Shown piece by piece: positions 56,029 to 64,000 of a stretch of DNA of 64,000 bases (the stretch's first letter is position 1; each line of letters begins with the position of its first letter). The stretch is from Streptomyces cellulosae (GTDB lineage Bacteria > Actinomycetota > Actinomycetes > Streptomycetales > Streptomycetaceae). A model generated the notes under the pieces. It was not told the DNA's origin and did no database searches. It saw nothing but the letters and a program-made list of their open reading frames with translations. The position numbers and the translations under genes are program-made. Where the stretch lies: assembly GCF_000721105.1 (NCBI RefSeq), contig NZ_JOEV01000038.1, forward strand, positions 11,694 to 75,693. The letters are read 5' to 3'.

Positions 56029-56965
56029 CCCCGGCCTTCGCCTGCTCGCTGTTCACGGCCTTCGCTTCCGCGTTCACGCTCTTCGCTGCCGTCCGCACCT
56101 TGCGCGCCGCCGGCACCACCAGCGGCGTGCCCGTCTCCGGGTCGTCGATGACCTGACAGCGCAGCCCGAAGACCTCCTGGACCAGCTCGGCGGTGACGAT
56201 GTCGTTCGGCGCGCCCTCGGCGATGATCCGGCCGCTCTTCAGGGCGATCAGGTGGGTGGCGTACCGGGCGGCGTGGTTGAGGTCGTGCAGCACGGCGACC
56301 AGCGTGCGCCCCTGCTCCTCGTGCAGCTCCGCGCACAGGTCCAGGACGTCGATCTGGTGCTGGATGTCGAGGAAGGTCGTCGGCTCGTCGAGCAGCAGCA
56401 GCGGGGTCTGCTGGGCGAGCGCCATCGCGATCCACACGCGCTGGCGCTGGCCGCCGGACAGCTCGTCGACATACCGGTCGGCGAGTTCGGCGACACCCGT
56501 CTGCGCCATCGACTCCCGCACGACCCGTTCGTCCTCGGTGGACCACTGCCGCAGGATGCCCTGGTGCGGATAGCGGCCGCGGCCGACCAGGTCGGCGACG
56601 GTGATCCCGTCGGGCGCGATCGACGACTGCGGCAGCAGGCCCAGGGTGCGCGCGACCTTCTTCGCCGGCATCGACTGGATGACCTGCCCGTCGAGCAGCA
56701 CCCGTCCCCGGTTCGGCTTGAGCATCCGGGACAGTGCCCGCAGGAGGGTGGACTTGCCGCACGCGTTCGGACCGACGATCACCGTGAAGGAGTTGTCGGG
56801 TATCTCCACCGACAACTCCTCGGCGATGACCCGCTGGTCGTAGGCGAGGGTCACGTTCTCGGCGGACAGGCGGTTCACAGTGCTCCTTCGGTTGTTCATG
56901 CCGAGGCCCGAGTGGTTGGTCGGCCCGAGGCCCGCGTTGCGGTCGGCGCTGCCGCCGGCGCTCAT
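56012..56965 (-). CDS. Iron-siderophore ABC transporter ATP-binding protein (FecE type)
   Basis: A 317-residue ATPase. GPNACGKSTLLRALSRML is Walker A near residue 65. LSGGQRQRVWIAMAL and LLLLDEPTTFLDIQHQ follow, typical of FecE/FhuC. ATG overlaps the permease stop (ATGA); a GTG later (NRLSAENVTL) could also be used. It ends in a Lys/Ala/Glu-rich tail. It energises the two FecCD permeases. Confidence 0.95.
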   Translation of the reverse strand: MSAGGSADRNAGLGPTNHSGLGMNNRRSTVNRLSAENVTLAYDQRVIAEELSVEIPDNSFTVIVGPNACGKSTLLRALSRMLKPNRGRVLLDGQVIQSMPAKKVARTLGLLPQSSIAPDGITVADLVGRGRYPHQGILRQWSTEDERVVRESMAQTGVAELADRYVDELSGGQRQRVWIAMALAQQTPLLLLDEPTTFLDIQHQIDVLDLCAELHEEQGRTLVAVLHDLNHAARYATHLIALKSGRIIAEGAPNDIVTAELVQEVFGLRCQVIDDPETGTPLVVPAARKVRTAAKSVNAEAKAVNSEQAKAGAREAS

Positions 56966-57999
56966 ATCCGGCCCGCCCTGCGTTCGATGACCAGCAGCCA
57001 CAGCAGGTAGACGCCGCCGAGGACACCGGTGACCACGCCCACGGGCAGCTGCCCGGCCCCGAAGGCACGCTGCGAGATCCAGTCGGCGGTGACCAGGAGC
57101 GCGGCGCCCATGCACAGGGACGCCAGCAGGTTCGGGCCGGGCGAGCGGGTCAGACGGCGGGCCAACTGGGGCGCGGTCAGTGCGACGAAGCTGATGGGCC
57201 CGGCGGCCGCGGTGGCCGTGGCGGTGAGCAGGACGGCGGCCACCAGCAGCAGCATCCGTACCCGCTCGACCCGCACCCCCAGGGCGTACGACACGTCGTC
57301 GCCCATCTCCATCATCCGCAGCCCGCGCGCGTTGGCGAGGACCAGCGGTACGAGCACGGCGCACAGCCAGAGCAGAGGCCACACCTGGTCCCAGTCACGG
57401 CCGTCGAGCGTGCCGGTGATCCAGACGACGGCACGGGCCGCGTCGGTGAGGTCGGACCGCGTCAGCAGATAGTTGTTGACCGCGGTGAGCATCGCGGACA
57501 CCCCGATACCGACCAGCACCAGTCGATAGCCGTGCACACCCCGCCGCCAGGCGAGCAGGTAGATGGCGATCCCGGTCGCGAGACCGCCCAGCAGGGCGCC
57601 GGCGGTGACCTGCTCCGCGGTGCCGCCCATCAGCACGATCACGATCAGTGCGCCGGCCGCCGCGCCCTGGCCGAGCCCGAGCACGTCCGGACTGCCCAGC
57701 GGATTGCGGGAGATGGCCTGGAACAGCGCACCCCCGAGTCCGAGCGAGGCGCCGACCAGCAGTCCTACGAAGACCCGTGGCAGCCGCAGGTCGTGGATGA
57801 TGAGCTCCTGGCTCACACTGCCGTTGCCGGCCAGCGTCCTGAGCACGTCGGCGGGCGAGATCGGGAAGTCGCCGGTGCCGATCAGCACGACGCTCGCGGC
57901 GAGCGCGGCGACCAGCAGCAGGACGATGACGACGACGGCACGGACGTCCAGCCGCAGCGAGAGCCCGCCCGGAGTCCTGAGGGCACGGTTGGTCTTCAC
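56962..57999 (-). CDS. FecCD-family iron-siderophore permease
   Basis: A 345-residue permease with about ten membrane helices. LPRVFVGLLVGASLGLGGALFQAISRNPLGSPDVLG is the family signature (in parts LRLPRVFVGLLVGASLGLGG and NPLGSPDVLGLGQGA). GPISFVALTAPQLARRL is the C-terminal coupling region. It overlaps its partner permease by 4 nt. It forms a heterodimer with the 57996 product. Confidence 0.95.
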   Translation of the reverse strand: MKTNRALRTPGGLSLRLDVRAVVVIVLLLVAALAASVVLIGTGDFPISPADVLRTLAGNGSVSQELIIHDLRLPRVFVGLLVGASLGLGGALFQAISRNPLGSPDVLGLGQGAAAGALIVIVLMGGTAEQVTAGALLGGLATGIAIYLLAWRRGVHGYRLVLVGIGVSAMLTAVNNYLLTRSDLTDAARAVVWITGTLDGRDWDQVWPLLWLCAVLVPLVLANARGLRMMEMGDDVSYALGVRVERVRMLLLVAAVLLTATATAAAGPISFVALTAPQLARRLTRSPGPNLLASLCMGAALLVTADWISQRAFGAGQLPVGVVTGVLGGVYLLWLLVIERRAGRI

Positions 58000-59039
58000 A
58001 GCTGGGCCAGCCTCCGCCGCCGTACGAGGAAGATGAACACGGGACCGCCGATGAGCGCGGTGACGATGCCGACCTGCAGCTCAGCGGGGCGCGCGACGAT
58101 CCGGCCGAGGACGTCGGCGCCCAGCAGCAGCACGGGCGACAGGACGGTCGCGTACGGCAGGATCCAGCGCAGGTCGGGCCCGGTGAAGGACCGTACGACG
58201 TGCGGGATCATGAGCCCGACGAACACGATCGGCCCGCACGCGGCGGTCGCGGCCCCGCTCAGCACGGTCGCGGCCAGCATGGACAGCGCCCGGGTGCGGT
58301 TCAGGTCGGCGCCCAGCGCCTTGGCGGTGTCGTCGCCCATGGCCACCGCGTTGAGCGGCCGGGCCAGGGCGAGCGCGAGGACCGAGCCGGCCAGCAGGAA
58401 CGGCAGCACCTGCACGATGATCGAATTGGTCGCCGACGACAGCGACCCGACCGTCCAGAAGCGCATCCTGTTCAGCGCCGCGTCGTCCAGGATCATCACG
58501 GCCTGGAGATAGCCGTAGAGCGCGGCGCTGATCGCGGTGCCGGCGAGCGCGAGCCGCACCGGGGTGGCACCCCGGCTGCCGCCCAGGAACCAGACCATGG
58601 CCCCGACCCCGGCCGCGCCGAGGAAGGCGAACCACACATAGCCGGTCAGCGAGGTGACGCCGAAGAACGAGATGGCGGTGACGACCGCGGCGGACGCGCC
58701 CGCGTTGATGCCGAGCAGTCCGGGATCGGCCAGCGGGTTGCGGGTGAGCGCCTGCAGTACGGCACCGGCCAGACCGAGCGCGGCGCCGACCAGCACCCCC
58801 AGCACGGTCCGTGACAACCGGTCGGCGACCACGACGTCGGCGTACGTTCCCGAATCCTCGAACAGGCCGTGCCAGACCTCGCCCACGGACAGTGCCTTGG
58901 CACCGACCGCGATGCTCGCCACCGCGACCAGGGCCAGCAGCACGACCGAGACGAGCAACCCGACGGCTCGTATCGTCCGGCGGTTCGGGGGCGCGGGGGC
59001 GTTCCCCGCGCGCTGTTCGGGAGGACTGTCGACCAACAC
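57996..59039 (-). CDS. FecCD-family iron-siderophore permease
   Basis: A 347-residue permease, first gene of the importer operon. Family signature DRLSRTVLGVLVGAALGLAG and NPLADPGLLGINAGASAAV; C-terminal GPIVFVGLMIPHVVRSFTG. GTG at 59039 lies only 4 nt from an iron box, so the mRNA may be leaderless. The 40-residue N-terminal extension is Pro/Arg-rich. No substrate-binding lipoprotein gene is in the window. Confidence 0.94.
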   Translation of the reverse strand: MLVDSPPEQRAGNAPAPPNRRTIRAVGLLVSVVLLALVAVASIAVGAKALSVGEVWHGLFEDSGTYADVVVADRLSRTVLGVLVGAALGLAGAVLQALTRNPLADPGLLGINAGASAAVVTAISFFGVTSLTGYVWFAFLGAAGVGAMVWFLGGSRGATPVRLALAGTAISAALYGYLQAVMILDDAALNRMRFWTVGSLSSATNSIIVQVLPFLLAGSVLALALARPLNAVAMGDDTAKALGADLNRTRALSMLAATVLSGAATAACGPIVFVGLMIPHVVRSFTGPDLRWILPYATVLSPVLLLGADVLGRIVARPAELQVGIVTALIGGPVFIFLVRRRRLAQL

Positions 59040-59043
59040 CCGG

Positions 59044-59062
59044 TTAGGTTAGCCTACCCTCG
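59044..59062. promoter_or_regulatory. Iron box (DmdR/IdeR-type operator)
   Basis: TTAGGTTAGCCTACCCTCG at 59044-59062 matches the DtxR/IdeR/DmdR consensus (TTAGGTTAGGCTAACCTAA) at 15 of 19 positions, with the left half perfect. It sits just upstream of the first FecCD gene. Iron-loaded DmdR would repress the importer, so it is induced in iron starvation. Confidence 0.85.
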
Positions 59063-59132
59063 CATCCAGCCACGATCCCGGAGGCGTCTGCCCTGACCCA
59101 CGGCAGGCCGAGGTCTACGGCAGGCCTACGAC

Positions 59133-60164
59133 TCACAGACCCAGCCGCGCCAGTGCCTTCCCCCCGTCCAGCTCGCACACTCCGTCACCGGCCGCCGTCC
59201 AGGCCGCCGCGCACAGGGCCCGCAGCCCGTCCAAGGCCTCACCGTCACCGTCCAGTTCGAGCCTCCCCGCGGTCGCCGCCCTCGCCGCCCAGCCGCCGCA
59301 CCGGAAGCCGCCGTCCGCCTCCACGACCTCCGGCTGCCCGGTGAGCAACCCCCGCAGATCGGCGTCGACATACGTCGGCCGGTGCTGCGGCGGCGCGGCC
59401 AGCAGCTGCGGCCCGTCCGTCACCCCGGTCAGCACGAGCAGCGAGTCGACCTCCCCGTTGAACGCCCCCTCGATGTCCGTGTCCAGCCGGTCCCCGACCA
59501 CCAACGGCCGCTCGGCGCCGGTCCGCAGAATCGTCTCCCGGTGCATCGGAGGCAGCGGCTTGCCCGCCACCTCGGGATCGGCACCGGTCGCGATCCGGAC
59601 GACCTCCACCGCCGCGCCGTTGCCCGGCGCGATCCCCCGTGCGCTCGGAATCGTCAGGTCGGTGTTGGACGCGAACCACGGCACCCCGCGCGCGATCGCG
59701 TAGCACGCCTCGGCGAACCGACTCCACGTCAGATCGGGGCCGCCGAATCCCTGGACGACCGCCGCCGGATCGTCGTCCGCCGACTCCACGGGTTCGAGCC
59801 CGCGCTCACGCAACGCCACCCGCAGCCCCTCACCGCCGATCACCAGCACCCGCGCACCGGAGGGCACCCGCTCGGCGATCAGCCGCGCGACCGCCTGGGC
59901 GGAGGTGATCACGTCCGACGCCCCCGTCGGTATGCCCAGCTCGGTCAGATGCTCGGCCACGGCGTCCGGGGTCCGCAGGGCGTTGTTGGTGACGTACGCG
60001 AGACGCATCCCGCCCTCGCGCGCGGTCGCGAGCGAGTCGACGGCGTACGCGATCGCGTTCCCGCCGGCGTACACCACCCCGTCCAGATCGAGGAGCGCCG
60101 TGTCGTACGCCTCGCTGAGGGCCTGTCCACTGCCCTCGGGCCTGGTCCTGACACGCTGGCTCAT
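59133..60164 (-). CDS. HAD-IIA family phosphatase (NagD/PGP-like)
   Basis: A 343-residue HAD hydrolase. DLDGVVYAGGNAI carries the nucleophile and acid Asp (residues about 27-31). VTNNALRTPD is motif II, GKPLPPMHRETI holds the motif III Lys, and VVGDRLDTDIEGAFN motif IV. The long cap between II and III identifies the IIA class. ATG at 60164 has GAGGAG upstream. A C-terminal extension of about 80 residues is Ala/Gly-rich. The substrate, perhaps phosphoglycolate or a nucleotide, is unknown. Confidence 0.93.
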   Translation of the reverse strand: MSQRVRTRPEGSGQALSEAYDTALLDLDGVVYAGGNAIAYAVDSLATAREGGMRLAYVTNNALRTPDAVAEHLTELGIPTGASDVITSAQAVARLIAERVPSGARVLVIGGEGLRVALRERGLEPVESADDDPAAVVQGFGGPDLTWSRFAEACYAIARGVPWFASNTDLTIPSARGIAPGNGAAVEVVRIATGADPEVAGKPLPPMHRETILRTGAERPLVVGDRLDTDIEGAFNGEVDSLLVLTGVTDGPQLLAAPPQHRPTYVDADLRGLLTGQPEVVEADGGFRCGGWAARAATAGRLELDGDGEALDGLRALCAAAWTAAGDGVCELDGGKALARLGL

Positions 60165-60236
60165 TCCGCATCGCTCCTCGTTCGACGGCTTTCCCCCGAT
60201 CATCCCGCATGCCACTGACACACGTACGATGCCGGG

Positions 60237-61529
60237 ATGAACTCAGCAGGTCACTCGGAAGCTACGGCGCGCCGAGGCCTGGAACTCACCCCGTTCCGAG
60301 GCCTGCGTTACGACCCCGACCGGGTCGGCACCCTGGCCGCCGTGACCTCACCGCCGTACGACGTCGTCGTACGCCCCGACGGCGTGCACCACCTCCAGTC
60401 CGCGGACCCGCACAACATCGTCCGGCTGATCCTCCCCCAGGCCACCACCCCGGCAGAGCGCAACGCCCAGGCGGCCCGCACCCTGCGCCGCTGGCTGGCC
60501 GACGGAGTCCTGACCGCCGATTCAGAGCCGGGCCTGTACGTCTACGAACAGCGCGACGGCGACGGTCTCCTCCAGCGCGGCGTCATAGGCGCCCTGCGTC
60601 TGTCGGAACCCTCGGAGGGCGTGGTCCTGCCGCACGAGGACGTCATGCCCCACGTCGTCGCCGACCGCGCCGCCCTGATGCGCGCCACCTCCGCGAACCT
60701 GGAACCCCTGCTCCTGACCTATCGGGGCGCCGCCGGCGCTTCCGCCACCGCCGAGGTCGTCGAGCGCACCGCCGAACAGCCCCCGCTGCTCGCGACGACC
60801 ACGGAGGACGGCTTCCGCCACCGCCTGTGGTCGATCACCGCCCCCGCCGACCTGGACCACGTCCGGTCCGACCTGGCCCGGCACCAGGCTCTGATCGCCG
60901 ACGGCCACCACCGCTGGGCCACCTACCGGCGTCTGCGCGCGGAACACCCCTCCCCCAGCCCCTGGGACTACGGCCTCGTCCTCCTCGTCGACACGGCCCG
61001 CTACCCTCTGCGCGTCCGCGCCATCCACCGTCTCCTGCACGACCTGCCCGTCGCGGACGCCGTGTCCGCCGTGGCCGGCCTGTTCCGCGTACGCCGTCTC
61101 GACGTCCCGTTGCCGCAGGCCCTTGAGGCACTGGCCGACGCTGCCTGCGAGAGCAACGCGTTCCTGCTGGCGGGCGACGGCGCCTTCCATCTCATCGACC
61201 GCCCGGACCCGGCGCTGCTGTCCCGCACCGTCCCCACCGGACAACCCGCCGCCTGGCGCACCCTCGACGCGACGGTCCTGCACGCGGCCCTCCTCGCCCA
61301 CGTCTGGCACATCCCCGAGGACGACCCGGCCCGCATCGCCTACATCCACGACACGGCGGCCACGGTCGAAAAGGCCGAACGCGACGGCGGCACGGCCGTC
61401 CTGATGCATCCGGTCCGCGAGGAGGTCGTCCGCGACCTCGCCCGCCAAGGTGTGACGATGCCCCGCAAGTCCACGTCGTTCGGACCGAAGCCGGCATCGG
61501 GCCTGGTGCTGCGCGCCCTGGACCTGTAG
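60237..61529 (+). CDS. DUF1015 family protein
   Basis: A 430-residue conserved protein. ELTPFRGLRYDPDRVGTLAAVTSPPYDVV is the DUF1015 N-terminal block (in parts LTPFRGLRYD and VTSPPYDVV). Later PHEDVMPHVVADRAALMRA and IADGHHRWATYRRL (likely catalytic HH) follow. DUF1015 proteins are often near phosphatases and serine/phosphoglycerate genes; the neighbour here is a HAD phosphatase, divergent across 72 nt. Biochemical role is unproven. Confidence 0.93.
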   Translation: MNSAGHSEATARRGLELTPFRGLRYDPDRVGTLAAVTSPPYDVVVRPDGVHHLQSADPHNIVRLILPQATTPAERNAQAARTLRRWLADGVLTADSEPGLYVYEQRDGDGLLQRGVIGALRLSEPSEGVVLPHEDVMPHVVADRAALMRATSANLEPLLLTYRGAAGASATAEVVERTAEQPPLLATTTEDGFRHRLWSITAPADLDHVRSDLARHQALIADGHHRWATYRRLRAEHPSPSPWDYGLVLLVDTARYPLRVRAIHRLLHDLPVADAVSAVAGLFRVRRLDVPLPQALEALADAACESNAFLLAGDGAFHLIDRPDPALLSRTVPTGQPAAWRTLDATVLHAALLAHVWHIPEDDPARIAYIHDTAATVEKAERDGGTAVLMHPVREEVVRDLARQGVTMPRKSTSFGPKPASGLVLRALDL

Positions 61530-61546
61530 CGGCCGCGGACATACGA

Positions 61547-61579
61547 AAGGGCGGGCCCCGGCTGTCGGGGCCCGCCCTT
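61547..61579. terminator. Bidirectional terminator between DUF1015 and TPR genes
   Basis: AAGGGCGGGCCCCG and CGGGGCCCGCCCTT are a perfect 14-bp stem around GCTGT. It lies between convergent stops at 61529 and 61592. Confidence 0.88.
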
Positions 61580-61591
61580 CACGTACGGACG

Positions 61592-63787
61592 TCAGTCCTT
61601 GTCGTCACTCTCGGTGCCGTCGGTGCCGTCGATGCCGTCGGCTTCGTGGAGGTCCTCGACGTCCTCGACGTCCTCAACGTCCTCGGACTCGTCGACGTCC
61701 ACGACGCTCGTGGCTTCCCTGGCTTCCTTGGCTTCCTTGGCGTCCACCGCGGTGACAGCGGGCGACTCGTCCTCGCCCTCAGCCTCACCCTCGCCCGCGT
61801 CGAAGGCGTCGACGAACTCCACGCCCTCCAACTCGGCGAGCCGGTCGGAGGCGTCCGTGCTGCCGTCCTTGTCGGCCTCCAAGGCCTTGGCGAACCACTC
61901 CCGTGCCTCGTCCTCCCGACCGGCAGCGAGCAGGGCGTCGGCGTACGCGTACCGCAGCCGTGCGGTCCACGGCTGGACGGAGTTGGAGGCCAGCTCGGGG
62001 CTCTGCAGCGTCACGATGGCCGCGTCCAGCTGGTCCATGTCCCTTCGGGCACCGGCCGCGACAAGCCGCATCTCGACCTGCCCGGCCTTGTCGAGCTTGT
62101 GCACCTCGGGGGCGCCGGCCATGTCCAGCGCCTTCTCGGGCCGCCCGAGCCCACGCTCGCAGTCGGCCATCACCGGCCACAGATCCACGCCGCCGGTCAT
62201 CCGCCGCGCGGCCCGGAACTCGGCCAGCGCCTCACCGTACTTCTGGGTCGCGTACGCCGCGAACCCGGCCGCCTCCCGTACGGCGGCGACCCGCGAGGCG
62301 AGCCGCAGGGCCACCTTGGAGTAGCCATAGGCGCCCTCGGGATCCTCGTCGATGAGCCGGGCCACCATCACCAGGTTCTTGGCGACGTCCTCCGCGAGCG
62401 TCTTCGGCAGACTCTGCAGCTCCTGCCGTACGTCCTTGTCGATCTCGTCGCCCGTGACGTCCTCGGGGATCGGCAGCCGCTTGATCGGCTCCCGGTCCCG
62501 GTCCCGCTCATCGCGGAAACGGCCACCGCCGCGCCGATCGTCGCCCCCGCGGAAGCCACGGTCCCGGTCACCCCGGTCGTCCCGGCCACGGAAGCCGCCG
62601 GGACGCCCACCGCGGTCGTCGCCACGGGGCCCGCGGGCACCACGGTCGTCCCGCCCACGGAACCCGCTGCGGTCACCTCGGCTGTCGTCCCGCCGGAATC
62701 CACCGCGATCGCCGCCCCGGTCGTCAGTCCGCCGATCGTCTCGCCGGTCGTCGCGGCGGAAGGGCGGACGGTCCCCACCACGATCGTCACGCCGGAACCC
62801 ACGGTCGCGGTCATCACCGCCACGGAACCCACGATCACCGTCGCGGTCATCACGACGGGGCCCGCTAGGACGGTCGTCACGACGGGGCCCACTGGGACGG
62901 TCGTCACGGCGCGGCCCTGCCGAACGGTCGTCCCGACGGGGCCCGCTGGGACGGTCGTCACGACGCGGCCCCCCGGAACGATCGTCACGGCGGTCGTCAC
63001 GGCGGAACCCGCCGCGGTCGCCGCCCCGGTCGTCCCCACGACGGTCGTCACGGCGCCCGAAACCACCGCGGTTGTCATCCCTGCGGAAGCCACCGCGGTC
63101 GTCACTCCGACGCTCCCCACGGTCGTCGCGGCGGAAGGGCGGACGGTCCCCACCACGATCGTCACGCCGGAACCCACGGTCGCGGTCATCACTGCCACGG
63201 AACCCACGATCACGGTCGCGGTCATCACGACGGGGCCCGCTAGGACGGTCGTCACGACGCGGCCCGCTGGGACGGTCATCACGACGCGGCCCTGCCGAAC
63301 GGTCGTCACGACGGGGCCCGCCGGAACGGTCGTCACGACGCGGCCCCACGGAACGGTCATCACGACGGGGCCCGCCGGAACGGTCATCACGACGCGGCCC
63401 CACGGAACGGTCATCACGACGGGGCCCGCCGGAACGGTCATCACGACGGAACGCCGGACGAGGACCGCGATCGCCTTCGCGTCGGTCGTCCCGCCGGCCG
63501 AACCCGCCCCGGTTGTCGTCCCGGCGGTCGTCACGGCGGAAACCACCGCGCTCGCCACGGTCAGCACCGCGATCGACGCTACGGTCATCACCTCGCCGGT
63601 CGTCGCGGCCGGCGTATCCGCCAGGGCCGTTGTCGCGACGTTCGTTGTCACGGCGGTCGTTGTCGCGCCGGAAGCCACCACGGTCACCGCGGTAGCCACC
63701 CCGGTCGCCCCGGTCGCCGCCGCGGTCACCACTGTCCCGTCGCCGCTGGTCGCGCTCCGGTCGATCGTCGGGAGAGTTGGTGGACAT
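61592..63787 (-). CDS. TPR protein with long Arg/Asp/Gly repeat region
   Basis: A 731-residue protein. Residues 1 to about 432 are extremely rich in Arg, Asp and Gly: repeats such as SGGPRRDDR, SVGPRRDDR and RGGFRRDDR, with RGG-like spots. Residues about 435-460 lead into helical repeats to about 670 (YGEALAEFRAARRMTGG, LGRPEKALDMAGAPEV, ALLAAGREDEAREWFAKAL), consistent with TPRs. The last 45 residues are acidic (VEDVEDVEDL). The N-region resembles nucleic-acid-binding, phase-separating RGG/RD linkers. It lies just downstream of the rRNA operon terminator. ATG at 63787. Function unknown; a role in ribosome biogenesis is inference. Confidence 0.88.
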   Translation of the reverse strand: MSTNSPDDRPERDQRRRDSGDRGGDRGDRGGYRGDRGGFRRDNDRRDNERRDNGPGGYAGRDDRRGDDRSVDRGADRGERGGFRRDDRRDDNRGGFGRRDDRREGDRGPRPAFRRDDRSGGPRRDDRSVGPRRDDRSGGPRRDDRSVGPRRDDRSGGPRRDDRSAGPRRDDRPSGPRRDDRPSGPRRDDRDRDRGFRGSDDRDRGFRRDDRGGDRPPFRRDDRGERRSDDRGGFRRDDNRGGFGRRDDRRGDDRGGDRGGFRRDDRRDDRSGGPRRDDRPSGPRRDDRSAGPRRDDRPSGPRRDDRPSGPRRDDRDGDRGFRGGDDRDRGFRRDDRGGDRPPFRRDDRRDDRRTDDRGGDRGGFRRDDSRGDRSGFRGRDDRGARGPRGDDRGGRPGGFRGRDDRGDRDRGFRGGDDRRGGGRFRDERDRDREPIKRLPIPEDVTGDEIDKDVRQELQSLPKTLAEDVAKNLVMVARLIDEDPEGAYGYSKVALRLASRVAAVREAAGFAAYATQKYGEALAEFRAARRMTGGVDLWPVMADCERGLGRPEKALDMAGAPEVHKLDKAGQVEMRLVAAGARRDMDQLDAAIVTLQSPELASNSVQPWTARLRYAYADALLAAGREDEAREWFAKALEADKDGSTDASDRLAELEGVEFVDAFDAGEGEAEGEDESPAVTAVDAKEAKEAREATSVVDVDESEDVEDVEDVEDLHEADGIDGTDGTESDDKD
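62540..63700. repeat. Tandem repeat array encoding the Arg/Asp/Gly region
   Basis: A 27-bp unit (9 codons, RRDDRSGGP-type) is repeated many times, clearest between 63270 and 63450, where alternating copies differ in GGG/CGG and C/A positions. Shorter 9- and 12-bp submotifs (CGGTCGTC, CACGACGG) recur throughout. The reverse strand has long antiphase open frames caused by this composition. Copy number may vary between strains and the array is prone to assembly error. Confidence 0.9.
62751..63315. repeat. Long internal direct duplication (about 190 bp, offset 375 bp)
   Basis: Positions 62751-62940 and 63126-63315 match with about seven mismatches, beginning at the shared TCGCGGCGGAAGGGCGGAC. 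They encode the same protein block with DRPPFRRDDR and DRGFRRDDRG. This larger duplication overlays the 27-bp units and shows stepwise expansion of the gene. Confidence 0.85.
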
Positions 63788-63850
63788 GGTGACTCCTGTC
63801 TTCGGTACTGCAAGTCGTTCTCACGCAGCCGAGTACCCGGTGCGCTCTGG

Positions 63851-63902
63851 AAAAACAAAAGGACCCCTGGTCCCAGCTGAACGCTGGTGACCAGGGGTCC
63901 TT
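63851..63902 (-). terminator. Intrinsic terminator of the rRNA operon
   Basis: On the minus strand AAGGACCCCTGGTC and GACCAGGGGTCCTT form a perfect 14-bp stem with an inner CCAGC/GCTGG stem, followed by TTTTGTTTTT. It begins 9 nt after the 5S rRNA. This is the strongest T-tract terminator in the window and should insulate the TPR gene from rRNA transcription. The stop and start of the TPR gene lie beyond it. Confidence 0.95.
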
Positions 63903-63911
63903 CCAAAAATT

Positions 63912-64000
63912 GTTCGGCGGCGTCCTACTCTCCCACAGGGTCCCCCCTGCAGTACCATCGGCGCTGTAAGGCTTAGCTTCCGGGTTCGAAATGTAACCGG
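63912..64000 (-). rRNA. rrf: 5S ribosomal RNA (3' part, runs off right edge)
   Basis: The minus strand reads CCGGTTACATTTCGAACCC, then GAAGCTAAGCCTTACAGCG and ends GGACGCCGCCGAAC. This is Streptomyces 5S rRNA, lacking its first 30 or so nucleotides because the window ends. One difference from the usual ATTCCGAACC (here ATTTCGAACC) may be strain variation. 16S and 23S genes must lie to the right. Confidence 0.97.

Noticed and set aside
62540..63700. CRISPR array
   Set aside because: Repeats are contiguous, in-frame and without unique spacers; they encode protein repeats.
61646..63880. Very long plus-strand open frames (over 700 codons) opposite the repeat-rich TPR gene
   Set aside because: Their Thr/Val/Pro-repeat or Ser/Arg-repeat products are antiphase shadows of the 27-bp array; the minus frame alone has TPR homology and proper GC3 bias.
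63940..64000. tRNA suggested by a TTCGAA-like sequence
   Set aside because: It is the loop region of 5S rRNA; no cloverleaf can be formed.

Overview
The window is chromosomal DNA of a Streptomyces (high-GC actinomycete). The evidence is very high GC with strong third-position bias, frequent GTG/TTG starts, and a gene order (sflA-gcdH, der-plsC-like-cmk-tyrA-aroH, rluB-scpB-scpA-parA-ald, NUDIX-pyrG, recN-nadK-tlyA) that matches my memory of the S. coelicolor core chromosome around SCO1749-SCO1782. No species call is possible from the sequence alone. The right edge enters the 3' end of a ribosomal RNA operon (5S rRNA on the minus strand).

Layout. 1-7.3 kb: a minus-strand operon (amino-acid ABC permease, FAD/NAD(P)-binding oxidoreductase, ABC ATPase, two flavin-dependent LLM monooxygenases) divergent from its lipoprotein substrate-binding gene. 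It looks like an import-and-oxidise module, probably for organosulfur or S-substituted amino acids. 7.4-8.05 kb: wreckage of a conservon (cvnC/cvnD). 8.2-13.3 kb: Cys-rich DUF5685 gene, SepF-like sflA, glutaryl-CoA-type dehydrogenase with a palindromic operator, and a 14-TM MFS exporter. 13.6-18.6 kb: PIG-V-like membrane protein, PAP2 phosphatase, small I78 inhibitor and an orphan cytochrome oxidase subunit I. 18.4-19.7 kb: decayed WYL regulator and LivF-like ATPase. 19.8-23.9 kb: Rpf-like transglycosylase with a structured leader, two lineage-specific proteins, and der. 24-26.9 kb: overlapping operon aroH-tyrA...cmk-acyltransferase. 27.1-28.8 kb: a secreted protein followed by a DUF6529 membrane protein and a Rieske protein. 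28.85-30.7 kb: ADP-ribosylglycohydrolase plus NrtR-like Nudix regulator with a perfect palindromic operator.

30.9-37 kb: parA-(RHH partner)-scpA-scpB-rluB, a tightly overlapping chromosome-organisation operon, then ald. 37-44 kb: NB-ARC/TPR ATPase, ADP-ribose pyrophosphatase, pyrG and a GH15 glucoamylase/trehalase-like enzyme. 44.5-49.7 kb: berberine-type oxidoreductase, LLM oxidoreductase, PucR regulator and glycosyltransferase. 49.9-51.5 kb: a truncated MraY/WecA-like gene abutting a GH13 amylase. 51.6-56 kb: recN, nadK, tlyA, a small protein and an SCP2 protein. 56-59 kb: an iron-box-controlled FecCD/FecE importer without its binding protein. 59-61.5 kb: HAD phosphatase and DUF1015 protein. 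61.6-63.8 kb: a TPR protein with a roughly 430-residue Arg/Asp/Gly repeat region, directly downstream of the rRNA terminator.

Most genes are housekeeping. The unusual material is the import/oxidation cluster, the three eroded loci, the regulatory palindromes, the ParA/RHH/ScpAB arrangement, the Rieske-DUF6529 pair and the repeat-rich TPR protein beside the rRNA operon. All functions are inferred from motifs by eye; no searches were run.
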